A stretch of DNA of 62,251 bases from a virus, in the IMG/VR virus record IMGVR_UViG_3300047409_000596, positions 1 through 62,251 of that record; one strand, 5' to 3'. Shown here piece after piece: positions 1 through 8,511 of the stretch (position 1 is its first letter; every line of letters starts with the position of its first letter). The position numbers and the translations under genes are program-made. Below the pieces are notes generated by a model that was not told where the DNA came from, did no database searches, and was given only the letters and a program-made list of their open reading frames with translations.

Positions 1-61
1 GTTGGGGGGGGGGGGGGGGGCCCCCCCCCCGCGGGCCGGGGGGGCCCCGCCGGGCCCGCTC
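1..61. other. G/C homopolymer window edge
   Basis: A long G run is followed by a C run and further G/C blocks. It looks like a contig edge or a low-complexity sequencing artefact. No gene is visible before position 112. Confidence 0.6.
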
Positions 62-111
62 TCGGCCTCGTTCTGTGGCCTGGACGACGGCATGACGCAT
101 CAGTCCCCCCT

Positions 112-462
112 TCATTTCGTCCTGTCGTCCGTCTGCTGCCTCTGTTCTTCGACCATGATTTTCGTCTGAACGACTGCGGTCGAGGCAACTTTTTTGAGCA
201 GGTTAGTCTGCTCCGTCAACTCGTTCGCCTGCCTCGACTGGATCTCAACCACCCGTTGTAGCATGTCCGCCTGTTCCCGCCCCGTCTTGTCCCGGCTCTC
301 CTGGGAGCGCTCCATCGCGTCGATGAACTCAAGGTGACGCTTGGCGATGGGCTGGAGGATTTGCGTCGTCAAGTAGGTCAGCGCCTTCCAGGCCGCGAAC
401 CCCAGGACGACCAGGCAGGCCCCCGGGAAGCCGACCGTCTGGACAGCCTGTGCGAAATCCAT
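112..462 (-). CDS. Small membrane protein with coiled-coil tail, holin-like candidate
   Basis: This 116 aa protein has one hydrophobic N-terminal segment (about residues 12-32, GACLVVLGFAAWKALTYL) followed by a charged, Gln/Glu-rich helical region typical of a coiled coil. It is the last gene of the tail module in the direction of transcription, where phages often place lysis or tail-tip genes. Single-span topology with a cytoplasmic coiled coil fits an accessory holin or spanin-like protein, but no family is recognised. If the ends of the window join, it would sit next to the similar coiled-coil membrane protein at the right edge. Confidence 0.75.
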   Translation of the reverse strand: MDFAQAVQTVGFPGACLVVLGFAAWKALTYLTTQILQPIAKRHLEFIDAMERSQESRDKTGREQADMLQRVVEIQSRQANELTEQTNLLKKVASTAVVQTKIMVEEQRQQTDDRTK

Positions 463-553
463 TACTCCCCCTCGGTCAAGAGACGCCAGGGCGCTCCGGC
501 GTCCGCACCAGCAGTTTATCTGCCGGGCGGCAGCGCGTGCAAACGCGGCAGGG

Positions 554-1543
554 TCAGGGTCGCGTCGTGTTGCCGATCAGCAGCCGCCCCTGTGCCAGGG
601 CTGTCTCATCGCCCGCGTCCGTCCGCCAGACGTCGAAATAATAGGAACCCACCGCCTGCTTCGTGTTGGTGCTCGACAGGTCGATGGTCCAGACACCGTT
701 GACCGCGTCAACCAGTGTAATCCCGGACCCGGACGTCTTGGTCACGATGACGGCGGGCGGGTCGGACCCCTGATCTTTCTTGAGCCAGAACCCGAGCGTC
801 CAGCCGGACACGCCGCTGGCGGGGGCCTCGTCCATCGTCAGGGTGATCTCGACGGCCTCGCCGTAGACGCAGCCGAGGGGTTGAAGAAGGCTACTCACGT
901 CGAGGCTCCCCACCAGGGACAGGGCGATTTCGACCCGGCCGGTCAAGAGCAGGGCGGTTTCGTCGTGGCCAGCCAGGGCAAGGGCGGTTTCGACACGGCC
1001 GGCCAGAGACAGCTTGCGGACCGGAATGACAACGACGGGCGGGGCCGGAACCTGAACGCTGTACAGCCAGCCGCCAGTGCCTCGCCCCAGCAATACGTCC
1101 CGCCAGGGTGCTTCGCCGCGGGTGCGTGCCAGCCAGGGAAGAGAATCAACCGCGGGGGGCACAACCGGAACGGTCCCCGGGTTCCAGACGAGGGGACGCG
1201 CTTCGCCCGGAGCGTCTGCCGGAACGGGACGAAGGACCCTTCGCCAGGACAGCTGCTCGGCGGCCGTAACGCCGCCCGCGCCCGGGTTCCAGCGCGACGG
1301 CGTTACGGCCGCTTCCGGTTGTGCCGCCGGAACCGCTGGCCGGCGTTGCCAGGGCAGGCCCGTGTCGACGGGGAACGGGGGCAGCCGTTTCGCGGCTGGG
1401 GGTTCTCCCGGTAGTTCCGCCGCAACCTGTTGCCGCTTGAGCCACGGCAGCTGCTCGACGGGCGGTGGCACCGCGGCCGTCATCCCGGTGTGCCAGCGCG
1501 AACGCGGGCGGACGACGATAGTCGTTTGGCGGAGGATCGCCAC
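554..1543 (-). CDS. Tail fibre or baseplate protein, Pro/Trp-rich with C-terminal beta domain
   Basis: This 329 aa protein starts with GTG. The N-terminal half repeats a loose unit ending in LPW or LSW followed by basic residues (LPWLKRQQ, LPWQRRP, LSWRRVLR, LPWLARTR). A short run of LAGRVETALALAG-type repeats follows (about residues 180-215). The last 110 residues look like an Ig- or BppU-like beta domain (VEITLTMDEAP, GVWTIDLSS, GSYYFDVWRTD). That domain type is common in receptor-binding and baseplate proteins of siphoviruses. It lies 3 bp downstream of the preceding ORF, in the distal tail operon. Host-binding is inferred from position and domain style. Confidence 0.8.
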   Translation of the reverse strand: MAILRQTTIVVRPRSRWHTGMTAAVPPPVEQLPWLKRQQVAAELPGEPPAAKRLPPFPVDTGLPWQRRPAVPAAQPEAAVTPSRWNPGAGGVTAAEQLSWRRVLRPVPADAPGEARPLVWNPGTVPVVPPAVDSLPWLARTRGEAPWRDVLLGRGTGGWLYSVQVPAPPVVVIPVRKLSLAGRVETALALAGHDETALLLTGRVEIALSLVGSLDVSSLLQPLGCVYGEAVEITLTMDEAPASGVSGWTLGFWLKKDQGSDPPAVIVTKTSGSGITLVDAVNGVWTIDLSSTNTKQAVGSYYFDVWRTDAGDETALAQGRLLIGNTTRP

Positions 1544-1546
1544 GGC

Positions 1547-2017
1547 TTACGACCCGCTTTCCTCGAACTCGATCCCGCCGGAAAACGCACACGTCCCCGT
1601 TACGGTCGAAAGCAGTTCAAAGGTAAACTGCTCGTTGAGCCCGATCACGGGCGGGTTGGGGAAGCTATAGTCTAATCCGGCGTAGTTGTGAACACCCTGG
1701 GCCATGAGTACGACCGCCGTCCCCGAGGTCGTGGATGGCGTGGTGTCATTGACGCGCGCCGTCGCCGCTGCCGCTGCGTCCCCCGGGTCGAGAGGAACCG
1801 GCGTCGGTGCCGTGCCGCCTAAACCGTTGGTCACAGTGGCCGGCAGATACCGGCAGCGCAGCCGTAGGCTCTGCGCCGTCTGGAGCGTGGTACTGGTCGC
1901 CCCCAGCCAAACGCGTTTGATCCGGCACGTCTTGCCCGTCGACCCCTTCACAACGGCCAGATCCTGCGCCGCCGAAATCGTGACGTTCTCGAACGATACC
2001 GTATAAGCCCGGGCCAT
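1547..2017 (-). CDS. Virion structural protein, tail region
   Basis: This 156 aa beta-rich protein starts MARAYTVSFENVTISAAQDLAVVKG and ends with an FELLSTVTGTCAFSGG segment, a composition typical of small phage tail or fibre-associated proteins. There is no signal peptide or transmembrane helix. It is co-directional with the fibre gene and separated from its neighbours by 3 and 9 bp. The exact role is unknown. Confidence 0.8.
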   Translation of the reverse strand: MARAYTVSFENVTISAAQDLAVVKGSTGKTCRIKRVWLGATSTTLQTAQSLRLRCRYLPATVTNGLGGTAPTPVPLDPGDAAAAATARVNDTTPSTTSGTAVVLMAQGVHNYAGLDYSFPNPPVIGLNEQFTFELLSTVTGTCAFSGGIEFEESGS

Positions 2018-2026
2018 GATTACCTC

Positions 2027-3433
2027 CTACACGAGTAGTGTTTCGTTGATGTACTGATCACCGGGGCGAAAGAGAACGGCAACCGGCGGGGCGGCAATCT
2101 GCCCGTCCACCAGCAGCCCCATCGCCGGCAGCGAGCTGATCAGGTCGTTACTCCAGTCCGTGGTAGCATTGGCGCGGGCGTAGTACAGATTGCCGCCCCC
2201 CGGCATGGCGGCGCGGAGGTTGGCGTCGGCACCCGTTCCGATGTCCAGGCGCTGGGGGCCACTGGTGACGGCGCCGGAGTAAGTCGCCACGATGCGGTAC
2301 TGCGTCCCGGCCAGGAGGGTGTAGGGCGTGCCGCCCGACGTCAGGCAGCCCAGGCGGTTGGCCGCGGCCCCGTACAGGATGTCTGTGGAAACGTTGCTCG
2401 CCGTCCCGGAAGGTCCATTGCTGCCCGTCCAGATTTCCAGGCCCGAGATGCTGGCGCTGGCAACCGTCCAGACGGCGCCGAAGATTGGTACATTGGCGAC
2501 CAGACCACTCGTTGTGATGACCAGGCCGCGGCGGTTGGTATCACTGGCGGGCGCCGTCCCGCCCGTGATCGGGTTCCCGAAAACGGTGGAGTCAGAGAAC
2601 GTCAGCACCATGTTGCCAACGACCGAGCCGGCTACAGAATTACCGGAGGCAAACCCGCCCGTGGTTGTGACCGAAAGCCACCGGCATAGGTGCTGACTGC
2701 CCGACGTCACGTCCATGAACGCCAGGCGAGTAGCGATGGTCGCGAAATCGGTAGCGCCGCCGTCCGCATCCCCGACGATGAAGTAGACACGAGCCAGGGC
2801 GGAAAGAACACTCGTCCAGCCCGTCGACTTGTTCCAGCCGGTCGTTGACGAGGGATTATACGTTTTGGACTCGGTCAGGGTAGCCGTGTCGGGCGACGCC
2901 GCCCCCGCACTCGCCTCGGGACGCAACTCCAGATTCAGGTCGTCGACATTGGCGGCCGTGCCGGTGAAAGACGAGATGTAAAAGTATACATTGTTGATCG
3001 TTTTACCACCGGGAGGGCACAGGTAGCGGACCGACAGAGCATTGCCGGACGTGCCCGCAACGTAGTTGTTGTTGAGGGCCAGCGTACCCACCGAACCGAG
3101 GGCCGCGTCACGGAGAATCTGAAAGGGGAAGACGTCGGCGCTGCTGAAGAGCGCCGCGACCCGCTCGCAGTCCCGCTCCCGCTTGAGCAGCCGCTCCGCC
3201 AGCCGCCTTTGCCGCCCCCGCGTGGGCTCCGCCTCCACCCGCTCCTTCCAGTGCCGCCACTTCCTTACAGCCTCTCGCTGGTCCTGGGACGGCCTCCACT
3301 CGTCGCGGGCCTCGCCCTTACCCAGGTACGGACGCAGCGCCTTGTCCCTGCGGTCGAGCACAAAGGGAGCGGACAACTCTCCCGTGGGGAGCCACCAGTT
3401 GCGAATCAGGTGGTAGCGGCCAGTAAAGGGCAC
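2027..3433 (-). CDS. Tail/adhesin-like structural protein
   Basis: This 468 aa protein starts with GTG, overlapping the upstream stop as TAGTG. Residues 1-95 are basic and helical (KWRHWKERVEAEP, RRLAERLLKRERD). From about residue 105 the protein is Ser/Thr/Gly/Ala-rich beta sequence of the kind seen in tail fibres and surface jelly-roll domains. The basic N-terminus could be a virion attachment part and the beta region a ligand-binding part; this is inferred from composition and context only. Confidence 0.8.
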   Translation of the reverse strand: MPFTGRYHLIRNWWLPTGELSAPFVLDRRDKALRPYLGKGEARDEWRPSQDQREAVRKWRHWKERVEAEPTRGRQRRLAERLLKRERDCERVAALFSSADVFPFQILRDAALGSVGTLALNNNYVAGTSGNALSVRYLCPPGGKTINNVYFYISSFTGTAANVDDLNLELRPEASAGAASPDTATLTESKTYNPSSTTGWNKSTGWTSVLSALARVYFIVGDADGGATDFATIATRLAFMDVTSGSQHLCRWLSVTTTGGFASGNSVAGSVVGNMVLTFSDSTVFGNPITGGTAPASDTNRRGLVITTSGLVANVPIFGAVWTVASASISGLEIWTGSNGPSGTASNVSTDILYGAAANRLGCLTSGGTPYTLLAGTQYRIVATYSGAVTSGPQRLDIGTGADANLRAAMPGGGNLYYARANATTDWSNDLISSLPAMGLLVDGQIAAPPVAVLFRPGDQYINETLLV

Positions 3434-3759
3434 TACTTCGACTCCGCGGTTGCCAAATGCGGCCAGGTCGCTTCGTCCAGAGTGAACCGGAGCACCTCAA
3501 AGCCGATACTTCTGACCTGCTCGCCATCAACGGTCGTTGTCACCGAGCGCTCGGGAATCGGGTCGGGTAACGGCTCACACAAGTACCACATGCCGTCCTG
3601 GAACTTCGACCGCCGCACGTCGCTGTAATGCGGGAAGGCCACCTGCGCGTGGGCGACGGCCTTTTCGAGGCTGGAGAACACCCCGAAAACGGCGTCGCTC
3701 TCGTGATCCGCCGATTCGTGCAGGATAAAGACCTCCATCGTAGCTCCTTTGAAAGGCAC
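3433..3759 (-). CDS. Small unknown phage protein
   Basis: The 108 aa ORF probably starts at its eighth residue (MEVFILHESADHESD). It alternates beta strands and helices and has no transmembrane segment. The pattern (IFILHES, FSSLEKAVAHA, WYLCEPLPD) resembles small phage proteins that occur as paralogues in planctomycete prophages; the 61 aa ORF at 23255-23440 has a similar ESLPPYSF/THKELVAYIE plan. Function unknown. Confidence 0.7.
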   Translation of the reverse strand: MPFKGATMEVFILHESADHESDAVFGVFSSLEKAVAHAQVAFPHYSDVRRSKFQDGMWYLCEPLPDPIPERSVTTTVDGEQVRSIGFEVLRFTLDEATWPHLATAESK

Positions 3760-3765
3760 GGAACC

Positions 3766-3993
3766 TCAGTACCGGAAGTCGTGGGCCGCTACCGCCGCCT
3801 TGGCGTCTTCTGTCAGGGTCGAGTAGCCCGCTTCACGCAGGAACGTGCCGATGTTGTTGATGACGGAGATGCTCGAATCATCGGGCGGCGTGAAGAGAGC
3901 GTCGACCGTGGTCCCGTAGCCGTAAGGCCCCATCTGGATCGTGACGTTGCCGCTTTCGTCGGGGCCGACGATGACGACGTTCTGGACGGCCAT
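3766..3993 (-). CDS. Small virion-associated protein
   Basis: A 75 aa protein starting MAVQNVVIVGPDESGN, chosen because an AGAGGAA ribosome site sits 4-5 bases upstream; the longer reading frame back to 4158 is a shadow of the neighbouring gene. The N-terminal half is beta-like (NVTIQMGPYGYGTT) and the C-terminal half helical. It lies in the tail operon between beta-rich genes. Function unknown. Confidence 0.7.
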   Translation of the reverse strand: MAVQNVVIVGPDESGNVTIQMGPYGYGTTVDALFTPPDDSSISVINNIGTFLREAGYSTLTEDAKAAVAAHDFRY

Positions 3994-4001
3994 AGATTCC
4001 T

Positions 4002-4280
4002 CTAGGTCAGGGTGACGATGTTCGTTGCCGCATTGAGGTTGATGGTGAGCGTCTTGCCGACGATGTTGGCGATGTTGAGGCCGGGGTCTTTCGCCTTCCA
4101 GACCCGGAACGCCAGGGCGAGGACGTCCTCTTCCGTGAGCGGATGGTCGTCGACCCACTGCGAAAACGCGGCGGCGGAGGCAAAGACGATGCCGCGACTG
4201 GCATCACCGTTGATCGTGTACTTCGCCTCGTAGCCGTTGGCGACGTTCTTCACGCCGGTAATCGAAAACGTAGTGGCCAT
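4002..4280 (-). CDS. Small tail-region protein
   Basis: This 92 aa protein begins MATTFSITGVKNVANGYEAKYTING. It combines a beta hairpin with a helical middle (LTEEDVLALAFRVWKAK) and ends with LTINLNAATNIVTL. Its start overlaps the upstream stop as TGATG, showing translational coupling in the tail operon. No family recognised. Confidence 0.75.
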   Translation of the reverse strand: MATTFSITGVKNVANGYEAKYTINGDASRGIVFASAAAFSQWVDDHPLTEEDVLALAFRVWKAKDPGLNIANIVGKTLTINLNAATNIVTLT

Positions 4281-4642
4281 CAGGCAGACTCCGTCCAGTG
4301 TGTCGCCGAGACATACCCTTTTACACTGGATCCGCCTGCGGCAAGGGTAATAATCATGGCCGTGTTCGGACTCCCTTCCTTGGCGGGCGTGAAGTTCAAA
4401 GGGCCAACCCCTGCCGAGGTAACGGGCAACTGAAAGACAACGTTGCCGGCGCCGTCCTCGATCGTGAGTTTGCCTGCGGTCGGCGCTCCGTCGTAACCGA
4501 AAAACAGCTGACCGACGACATGGCCTCGTCCACTCGCGGCCGCATAGGTAACGACGGCGGGCGTATTTGCGGCCGGAGCGGCGACGTCCTCGGGGCCAGC
4601 CACGACGCGGCCCGGAGTGCCGGTGTAGATTGCGGTGCCCAT
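4280..4642 (-). CDS. Tail structural protein, beta-rich
   Basis: A 120 aa protein read from MGTAIYTGTPGRVVAG; the longer frame to 4846 overlaps the upstream gene and is not expected to be coding. The sequence (GAPTAGKLTIEDGAGNVVFQLPVTSAG) looks like a compact beta-sandwich of a fibre- or decoration-type protein. The stop overlaps the next start. Confidence 0.75.
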   Translation of the reverse strand: MGTAIYTGTPGRVVAGPEDVAAPAANTPAVVTYAAASGRGHVVGQLFFGYDGAPTAGKLTIEDGAGNVVFQLPVTSAGVGPLNFTPAKEGSPNTAMIITLAAGGSSVKGYVSATHWTESA

Positions 4643-4653
4643 GATGGCCTCCT

Positions 4654-5541
4654 TCACTTCACGAACAAAACCCGGGCGCCAGAAGCCCCCAGAATGATCC
4701 GGTTGACCGCCGACGAATAGACGCACCCACCGGCCACGTTGGCGGGCAAGGTCGCGTTGATGTCTGTCACCGTCTTGTCCGTTTCGATCTTGGTCAACAG
4801 TGCATTGGCACGGCCGATATAAATACGCCCGTCCGCATCGCCGCACGCCTGGTTGTTGACATTCATCACGTTCGTAAAACCCTGTGCTGGACCGGCCCCC
4901 GTCGTGTTGCCGGCAGCCCCGGTCCCCAGGAGGACTTCCATGCGCTGCTGGCGGCGCAGAAACCGGAGCAGAATAGCCCCGCTCTGTCCCACCGACGCCA
5001 GGCCCGTGGCCGTGACGAGCAGGGAATCCGTGTCCCTGTCCACGACCCCCAGGCCAACCGGATTATGAACACTGCTGATATCGTAATAGTAGCTGGCCGT
5101 CACCGTGGGCACGTCGAAGGCGTAAATCTTCTTGGCAACATTGCCCTGGTTGCAAAGAAGCAACCGATTTACGTTGGCCGGGTCGAAAAGCATCGATCGC
5201 CACAGGCCCGTCTGTCCATCGAAATTGTTGACCGTCCCAAGCAGGGTGGCCGCAGGAGAGGCCACGGGGATGGTGTAAATCTGCCCGTTGTCCTGCAAGA
5301 CGTAGAGGGTCAGGTCATCCGGGGAAAGGCAGATCGCGGTGGGGGACGTCAGTCCCGTCACCGGCCAGGAGCCGCCAGAGGCTACCCCGGTGGCCACCGT
5401 GAACTGATAGACCTTACCGGCGCTGTTGGTGCAGTAAGCGAACGTCCCGGTCGAATCAATGCAGACGCCCGCCGTGGTACCGGAGCCGGCATTCACCTGG
5501 GTATTGAAGTCAATCGTCCCCGCGATGGCGCTGGGCATCAC
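4654..5541 (-). CDS. Beta-propeller-like tail protein
   Basis: The 295 aa protein starts GTG-ATG and overlaps the upstream stop by 4 bases. It repeats a strand pattern seen in YVTN/NHL-type propellers: DSTGTFAYCTNSAGKVYQF, SPDDLTLYVLQDNGQIYTI, NRLLLCNQGN, DGRIYIGRANALLTKI, VNRIILGASGARVLFVK. About five or six blades fit the length. Propellers occur in virion adhesins and carbohydrate-binding proteins. There is no signal peptide, so virion attachment rather than secretion is inferred. Confidence 0.8.
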   Translation of the reverse strand: MMPSAIAGTIDFNTQVNAGSGTTAGVCIDSTGTFAYCTNSAGKVYQFTVATGVASGGSWPVTGLTSPTAICLSPDDLTLYVLQDNGQIYTIPVASPAATLLGTVNNFDGQTGLWRSMLFDPANVNRLLLCNQGNVAKKIYAFDVPTVTASYYYDISSVHNPVGLGVVDRDTDSLLVTATGLASVGQSGAILLRFLRRQQRMEVLLGTGAAGNTTGAGPAQGFTNVMNVNNQACGDADGRIYIGRANALLTKIETDKTVTDINATLPANVAGGCVYSSAVNRIILGASGARVLFVK

Positions 5542-7355
5542 GTCACCGCCTGACTGCAGTTCAGCAACCAGTTGTACAGAGGGCAGCCGTCAATCGACAC
5601 TTCCGGGTCGCTGTCCCTGATATTGCCGCGAGCCGGATGAGAAAAGCTCCCTGCGTTATTGGAGCCGGCCGGGTTCATGCCCCAGCCGTAGTGCAGCACG
5701 AACGTGGACGGCGTCCCGGTGGGTGCCCCCGACAGGCCAACGGTCAGGTCCACCCCCGAGGCGGCAACGGCCACGGACGTCACCGTGACCGCGGCGCCGC
5801 TGTCGTCGAGGAACGTGAAGCCGCACACCCCCGTCGGGGAGACGAACGCCACGGTGGGCAGGCTGGTATAGCCCGTCCCCGCCGCCGTGACGGCGGTCGA
5901 GGTGATCGTGCCGTTGGCGTCCATCGTCGGGGTCGCGGTAGCGCCCGAGCCGGCCCCGCCCGAGAACGTGACCGTGGTTCCCGCGGGATAGGCCACCCCC
6001 CCGGCGGTCACGACGAGGGAGCTCACTCCCCAGGTAATCGTAAACGTGGGAACCCCGGCGCCGACTCCGCTCGTACTGCCCTGACTCACCGGGTTGGAGG
6101 GCAAAACCGTGTAAGTCCCTGCCGTCTGGACGCTGACCGTGGTGATGACACCGGCCGATACGCCCGTCACCAGCAGGACCACCGCCTGGGTGAACGTGCC
6201 TCCCGTGAGCGTCACTGTGTCGTTGACGGCGTACCCGGACGTCCCCCCGGCGACAACGACTGCCGAAACGGCCCCCAGTTTCGAGGCTGCGGTGGCCCCC
6301 GACCCCACAGGAACCGTGTTGGCGTCCAGTACCAGCGTCTTGTCGATCACCAGCGGCGGTGCGGGGACGTTGAGGTTGACCGTGATGGTCGAGCCCGACA
6401 GCGTGGCCTGTCGGATGTGCAGGGGAAACCAGTTTCCCTTGCCGAACAGGGTGCGGTACGCGGCCTTGGCGATCATGGCCCCATGCCAGCGCTGACTGCC
6501 GGGGGCCTGATGGATGCCGTCGCTGCAATACTGGTAGAGATACTGGGGGCCGGTCAGGAACAGCACGCGCCGGTTGGCCTGCCACGCCTGAATTTGCTGG
6601 ACGTCCACCGGCACCACGACCAGCGCTTGCCAGGCCGGCTGATAATACTCCTGCTGTGAAAAGAACGCCAGGACGGGCACCTGTTGCCCCGTGATGGCCT
6701 GGATGTCCTGCTGGAAGTCGATCTGCCACTGAGGAAGATCGGTGACATACGTGGCAGAAAAGACGGCGGCGTCCGTATAACCATGCAGGATCAAAAGATA
6801 GACGCGGTGGGGGATACCGCGCTGCCGGGCGTAATTGTAGCCGGCGGTGACCTGGGACAGGCCATTGCGGTAAGGCTGCGTGCCCTTCTTCATGAGGGCG
6901 TAGGCCGTGCCATCAATTCCACAGTTGGACACCAGGATCGTCTTGCCCCCGGCCCGGCGGGACAGTTCGCCGGCAAACGAGGACGCAATCGTTTCGCCAT
7001 GTCCCGCCGTTCCAGAAACGGACCAGTACCGATCGTCGATCTCACAAAGCGGCACGAACGACGTGATAGGCGGATCGACCGCGGCTTCCGTCCCTGGCAA
7101 GGGCGAAAGGCCGAGGCGCACGCCCTGGCTGGGCATCAGGTGTCGGAGGGATCGCGGGTAGGTCGTGACCGGCTCGGGGTCAGGGTAATTCTGGTAGGTG
7201 TAGGTGCCGTTGCTGTTGCTCTGCCCCAGTACCAAAAACTGGTACAGGGTCGGGTCGTAGCCACTTTTGCCCGCCCGCCGTCCGCGAGGGGCGCGCGGGC
7301 TGGGGCGGCGCAAGACCGGGGCATTACGACGGGGATGATCGAGGCCGGCGGTCAC
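5538..7355 (-). CDS. Tail spike with SGNH/sialate O-acetylesterase-like domain
   Basis: This 605 aa protein has an N-terminal esterase module. VLGQSN (Ser46 in the block I position) and SDGIH (Asp279, His282 in the block V position) match the layout of SASA/SGNH carbohydrate esterases, which remove acetyl groups from surface glycans. Block II/III-like Gly and Asn residues (NCGIDG) fall between them. From about residue 320 the protein is made of Gly/Thr/Val-rich beta repeats (GYAVNDTVTLTGGTF and similar), like trimeric tail spikes. It is the longest gene of the distal tail cluster. Deacetylation of host surface polysaccharide during adsorption is inferred from family and position. Confidence 0.85.
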   Translation of the reverse strand: MTAGLDHPRRNAPVLRRPSPRAPRGRRAGKSGYDPTLYQFLVLGQSNSNGTYTYQNYPDPEPVTTYPRSLRHLMPSQGVRLGLSPLPGTEAAVDPPITSFVPLCEIDDRYWSVSGTAGHGETIASSFAGELSRRAGGKTILVSNCGIDGTAYALMKKGTQPYRNGLSQVTAGYNYARQRGIPHRVYLLILHGYTDAAVFSATYVTDLPQWQIDFQQDIQAITGQQVPVLAFFSQQEYYQPAWQALVVVPVDVQQIQAWQANRRVLFLTGPQYLYQYCSDGIHQAPGSQRWHGAMIAKAAYRTLFGKGNWFPLHIRQATLSGSTITVNLNVPAPPLVIDKTLVLDANTVPVGSGATAASKLGAVSAVVVAGGTSGYAVNDTVTLTGGTFTQAVVLLVTGVSAGVITTVSVQTAGTYTVLPSNPVSQGSTSGVGAGVPTFTITWGVSSLVVTAGGVAYPAGTTVTFSGGAGSGATATPTMDANGTITSTAVTAAGTGYTSLPTVAFVSPTGVCGFTFLDDSGAAVTVTSVAVAASGVDLTVGLSGAPTGTPSTFVLHYGWGMNPAGSNNAGSFSHPARGNIRDSDPEVSIDGCPLYNWLLNCSQAVT

Positions 7356-7765
7356 GGTGTCACCTGATTATCAGTACCAAAGAAGAGAAAGTGCAGTTCG
7401 GCGCTTGCCGCAAGCGCCGTGCGTGCCTGCACCTTGAAGGAGGCCGTGCTCGGGATCGTCCAGTCGTCGAAACGCTCCTCGAACTGGAGCACATCCGTGT
7501 TATTCACCATAGGGAAGGCGGCTATTTCATAGTCGGCCGAACCGTCGTTGTACAGAATGGCGACCTTTGTTGTGCCGCCCGGCAGCGTGCCGTTAGACCA
7601 GACGCGGATTCTGTTGAGCCGCGTGCCGGCAGCAGGGGGCGCGAAGGTGACGGCCTTGGCGGTCGTGGTGTCGGTACTGGTTAATTTTGCCACGCCGTTG
7701 CGCGGTGGCCCGTCGAAGACGGGGGCGCTGGCGGCATAGGTCGGTGTGGTGGTTGTTGCGGCCAC
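7352..7765 (-). CDS. Virion structural protein, beta-rich
   Basis: A 137 aa protein with an Ala/Thr-rich N-terminus and a beta core (LNRIRVWSNGTLPGGTTKVAI, SFKVQARTALAASAELHF). It overlaps the spike gene start by 4 bases, so it is translationally coupled to it. The composition resembles small tail-tip or fibre proteins; similar composition is seen at 1547-2017. Function inferred from context only. Confidence 0.75.
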   Translation of the reverse strand: MAATTTTPTYAASAPVFDGPPRNGVAKLTSTDTTTAKAVTFAPPAAGTRLNRIRVWSNGTLPGGTTKVAILYNDGSADYEIAAFPMVNNTDVLQFEERFDDWTIPSTASFKVQARTALAASAELHFLFFGTDNQVTP

Positions 7766-7777
7766 TAGCTTGCTCCT

Positions 7778-8320
7778 TTATTTGAAGGCGGCACCCTGGA
7801 CTTCTAGCCACGGTCGCAGCAACACGAGGTCGGCGCCGGCCAGTTGCGGGGTCGTCAGTCCGTTACCGACGTGGCCCGCCAGTAGATAGCGGAAGCCGGC
7901 CAGCGCCTGATAGTCGAAGGTGTCGGCGGGCGGGCCGCCCCCGCCTCCTGTCGTCGTGGCACTCGCCGCCGTGGTAAATGCCGACGAGCCGTCCACGTTG
8001 AACGCCTGGATGCGATACCAGTATTTCGTCCCCGCTGTCAGGCCCGTATCTTGATACGCCAGCGCCGTCGGAGCGATCGTCGGTGCGATCGTGGCCCAGG
8101 TTCCGGGTGAGCCCGCCGAGTCGGGCGCCCGCTGGAGCAGGTAGCCTGTTTGTGTGCCCGGCGAGGTCCACGAGGCGTCGATCTCGGTGTCGGACGCCGC
8201 CACGACGGCGAAATTGCCGGGCGTGCCGGGCGGCGCGGGCGGGGGCGGTGGCGGACCGGCCCCGCTTCCGATCCCCAGCCCGGACAACCCCGACAGTCCG
8301 GACAACCCCGACAGGCTCAT
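7778..8320 (-). CDS. Fibronectin type III domain virion protein
   Basis: The 180 aa protein begins with four SGL repeats and a Gly/Ser stretch, then a poly-proline run, then one FnIII domain (about residues 35-125: GTPGNFAVVAASDTEIDASW, LTAGTKYWYRIQAFN). A Gly/Pro spacer and a short C-terminal beta part follow. FnIII modules on tail proteins help weak binding to cell-surface carbohydrate. The poly-Pro spacer next to a 2-oxoglutarate hydroxylase gene may be relevant. Confidence 0.8.
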   Translation of the reverse strand: MSLSGLSGLSGLSGLGIGSGAGPPPPPPAPPGTPGNFAVVAASDTEIDASWTSPGTQTGYLLQRAPDSAGSPGTWATIAPTIAPTALAYQDTGLTAGTKYWYRIQAFNVDGSSAFTTAASATTTGGGGGPPADTFDYQALAGFRYLLAGHVGNGLTTPQLAGADLVLLRPWLEVQGAAFK

Positions 8321-8511
8321 ACCGTTTCCTCGTCGGCCGGGTCCGTGGCCAGCCGGTACGCCAGCCAGGAGAAGAAGACGGCCAGCAGCAACTGCACGCA
8401 GACGTCGACCATGCGAGGCATGTTACCCGGCGCGGCCCCGTTCGGGCAAACGGGCGCGTTCGGCACGCAGCTGCTCCCTGGCAGGGTCGTGTTCGCCAGC
8501 AGGGCCGACAA
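8317..8511 (-). CDS. Small single-span membrane protein
   Basis: A hydrophobic helix (MVDVCVQLLLAVFFSWLAYRL) is preceded by a Cys/Pro-rich N-terminus. The first ATG gives 64 aa but overlaps the upstream gene by 89 bases; starts at 8421 or 8412 would give about 31-34 aa and no large overlap. Its stop overlaps the next start as ATGA. It could be a small holin-like or accessory membrane protein. Confidence 0.5.
   Translation of the reverse strand: MSALLANTTLPGSSCVPNAPVCPNGAAPGNMPRMVDVCVQLLLAVFFSWLAYRLATDPADEETV

Noticed and set aside
881-1670. Long plus-strand ORFs opposite the fibre gene
   Set aside because: Arg/Pro-rich shadow translations of the minus-strand repeat gene; no start signals or recognisable domain.
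5637-6659. Plus-strand ORF of 340 aa opposite the spike gene
   Set aside because: High-GC mirror frame with low-complexity Arg/Gly composition; the minus-strand esterase motifs are clear.
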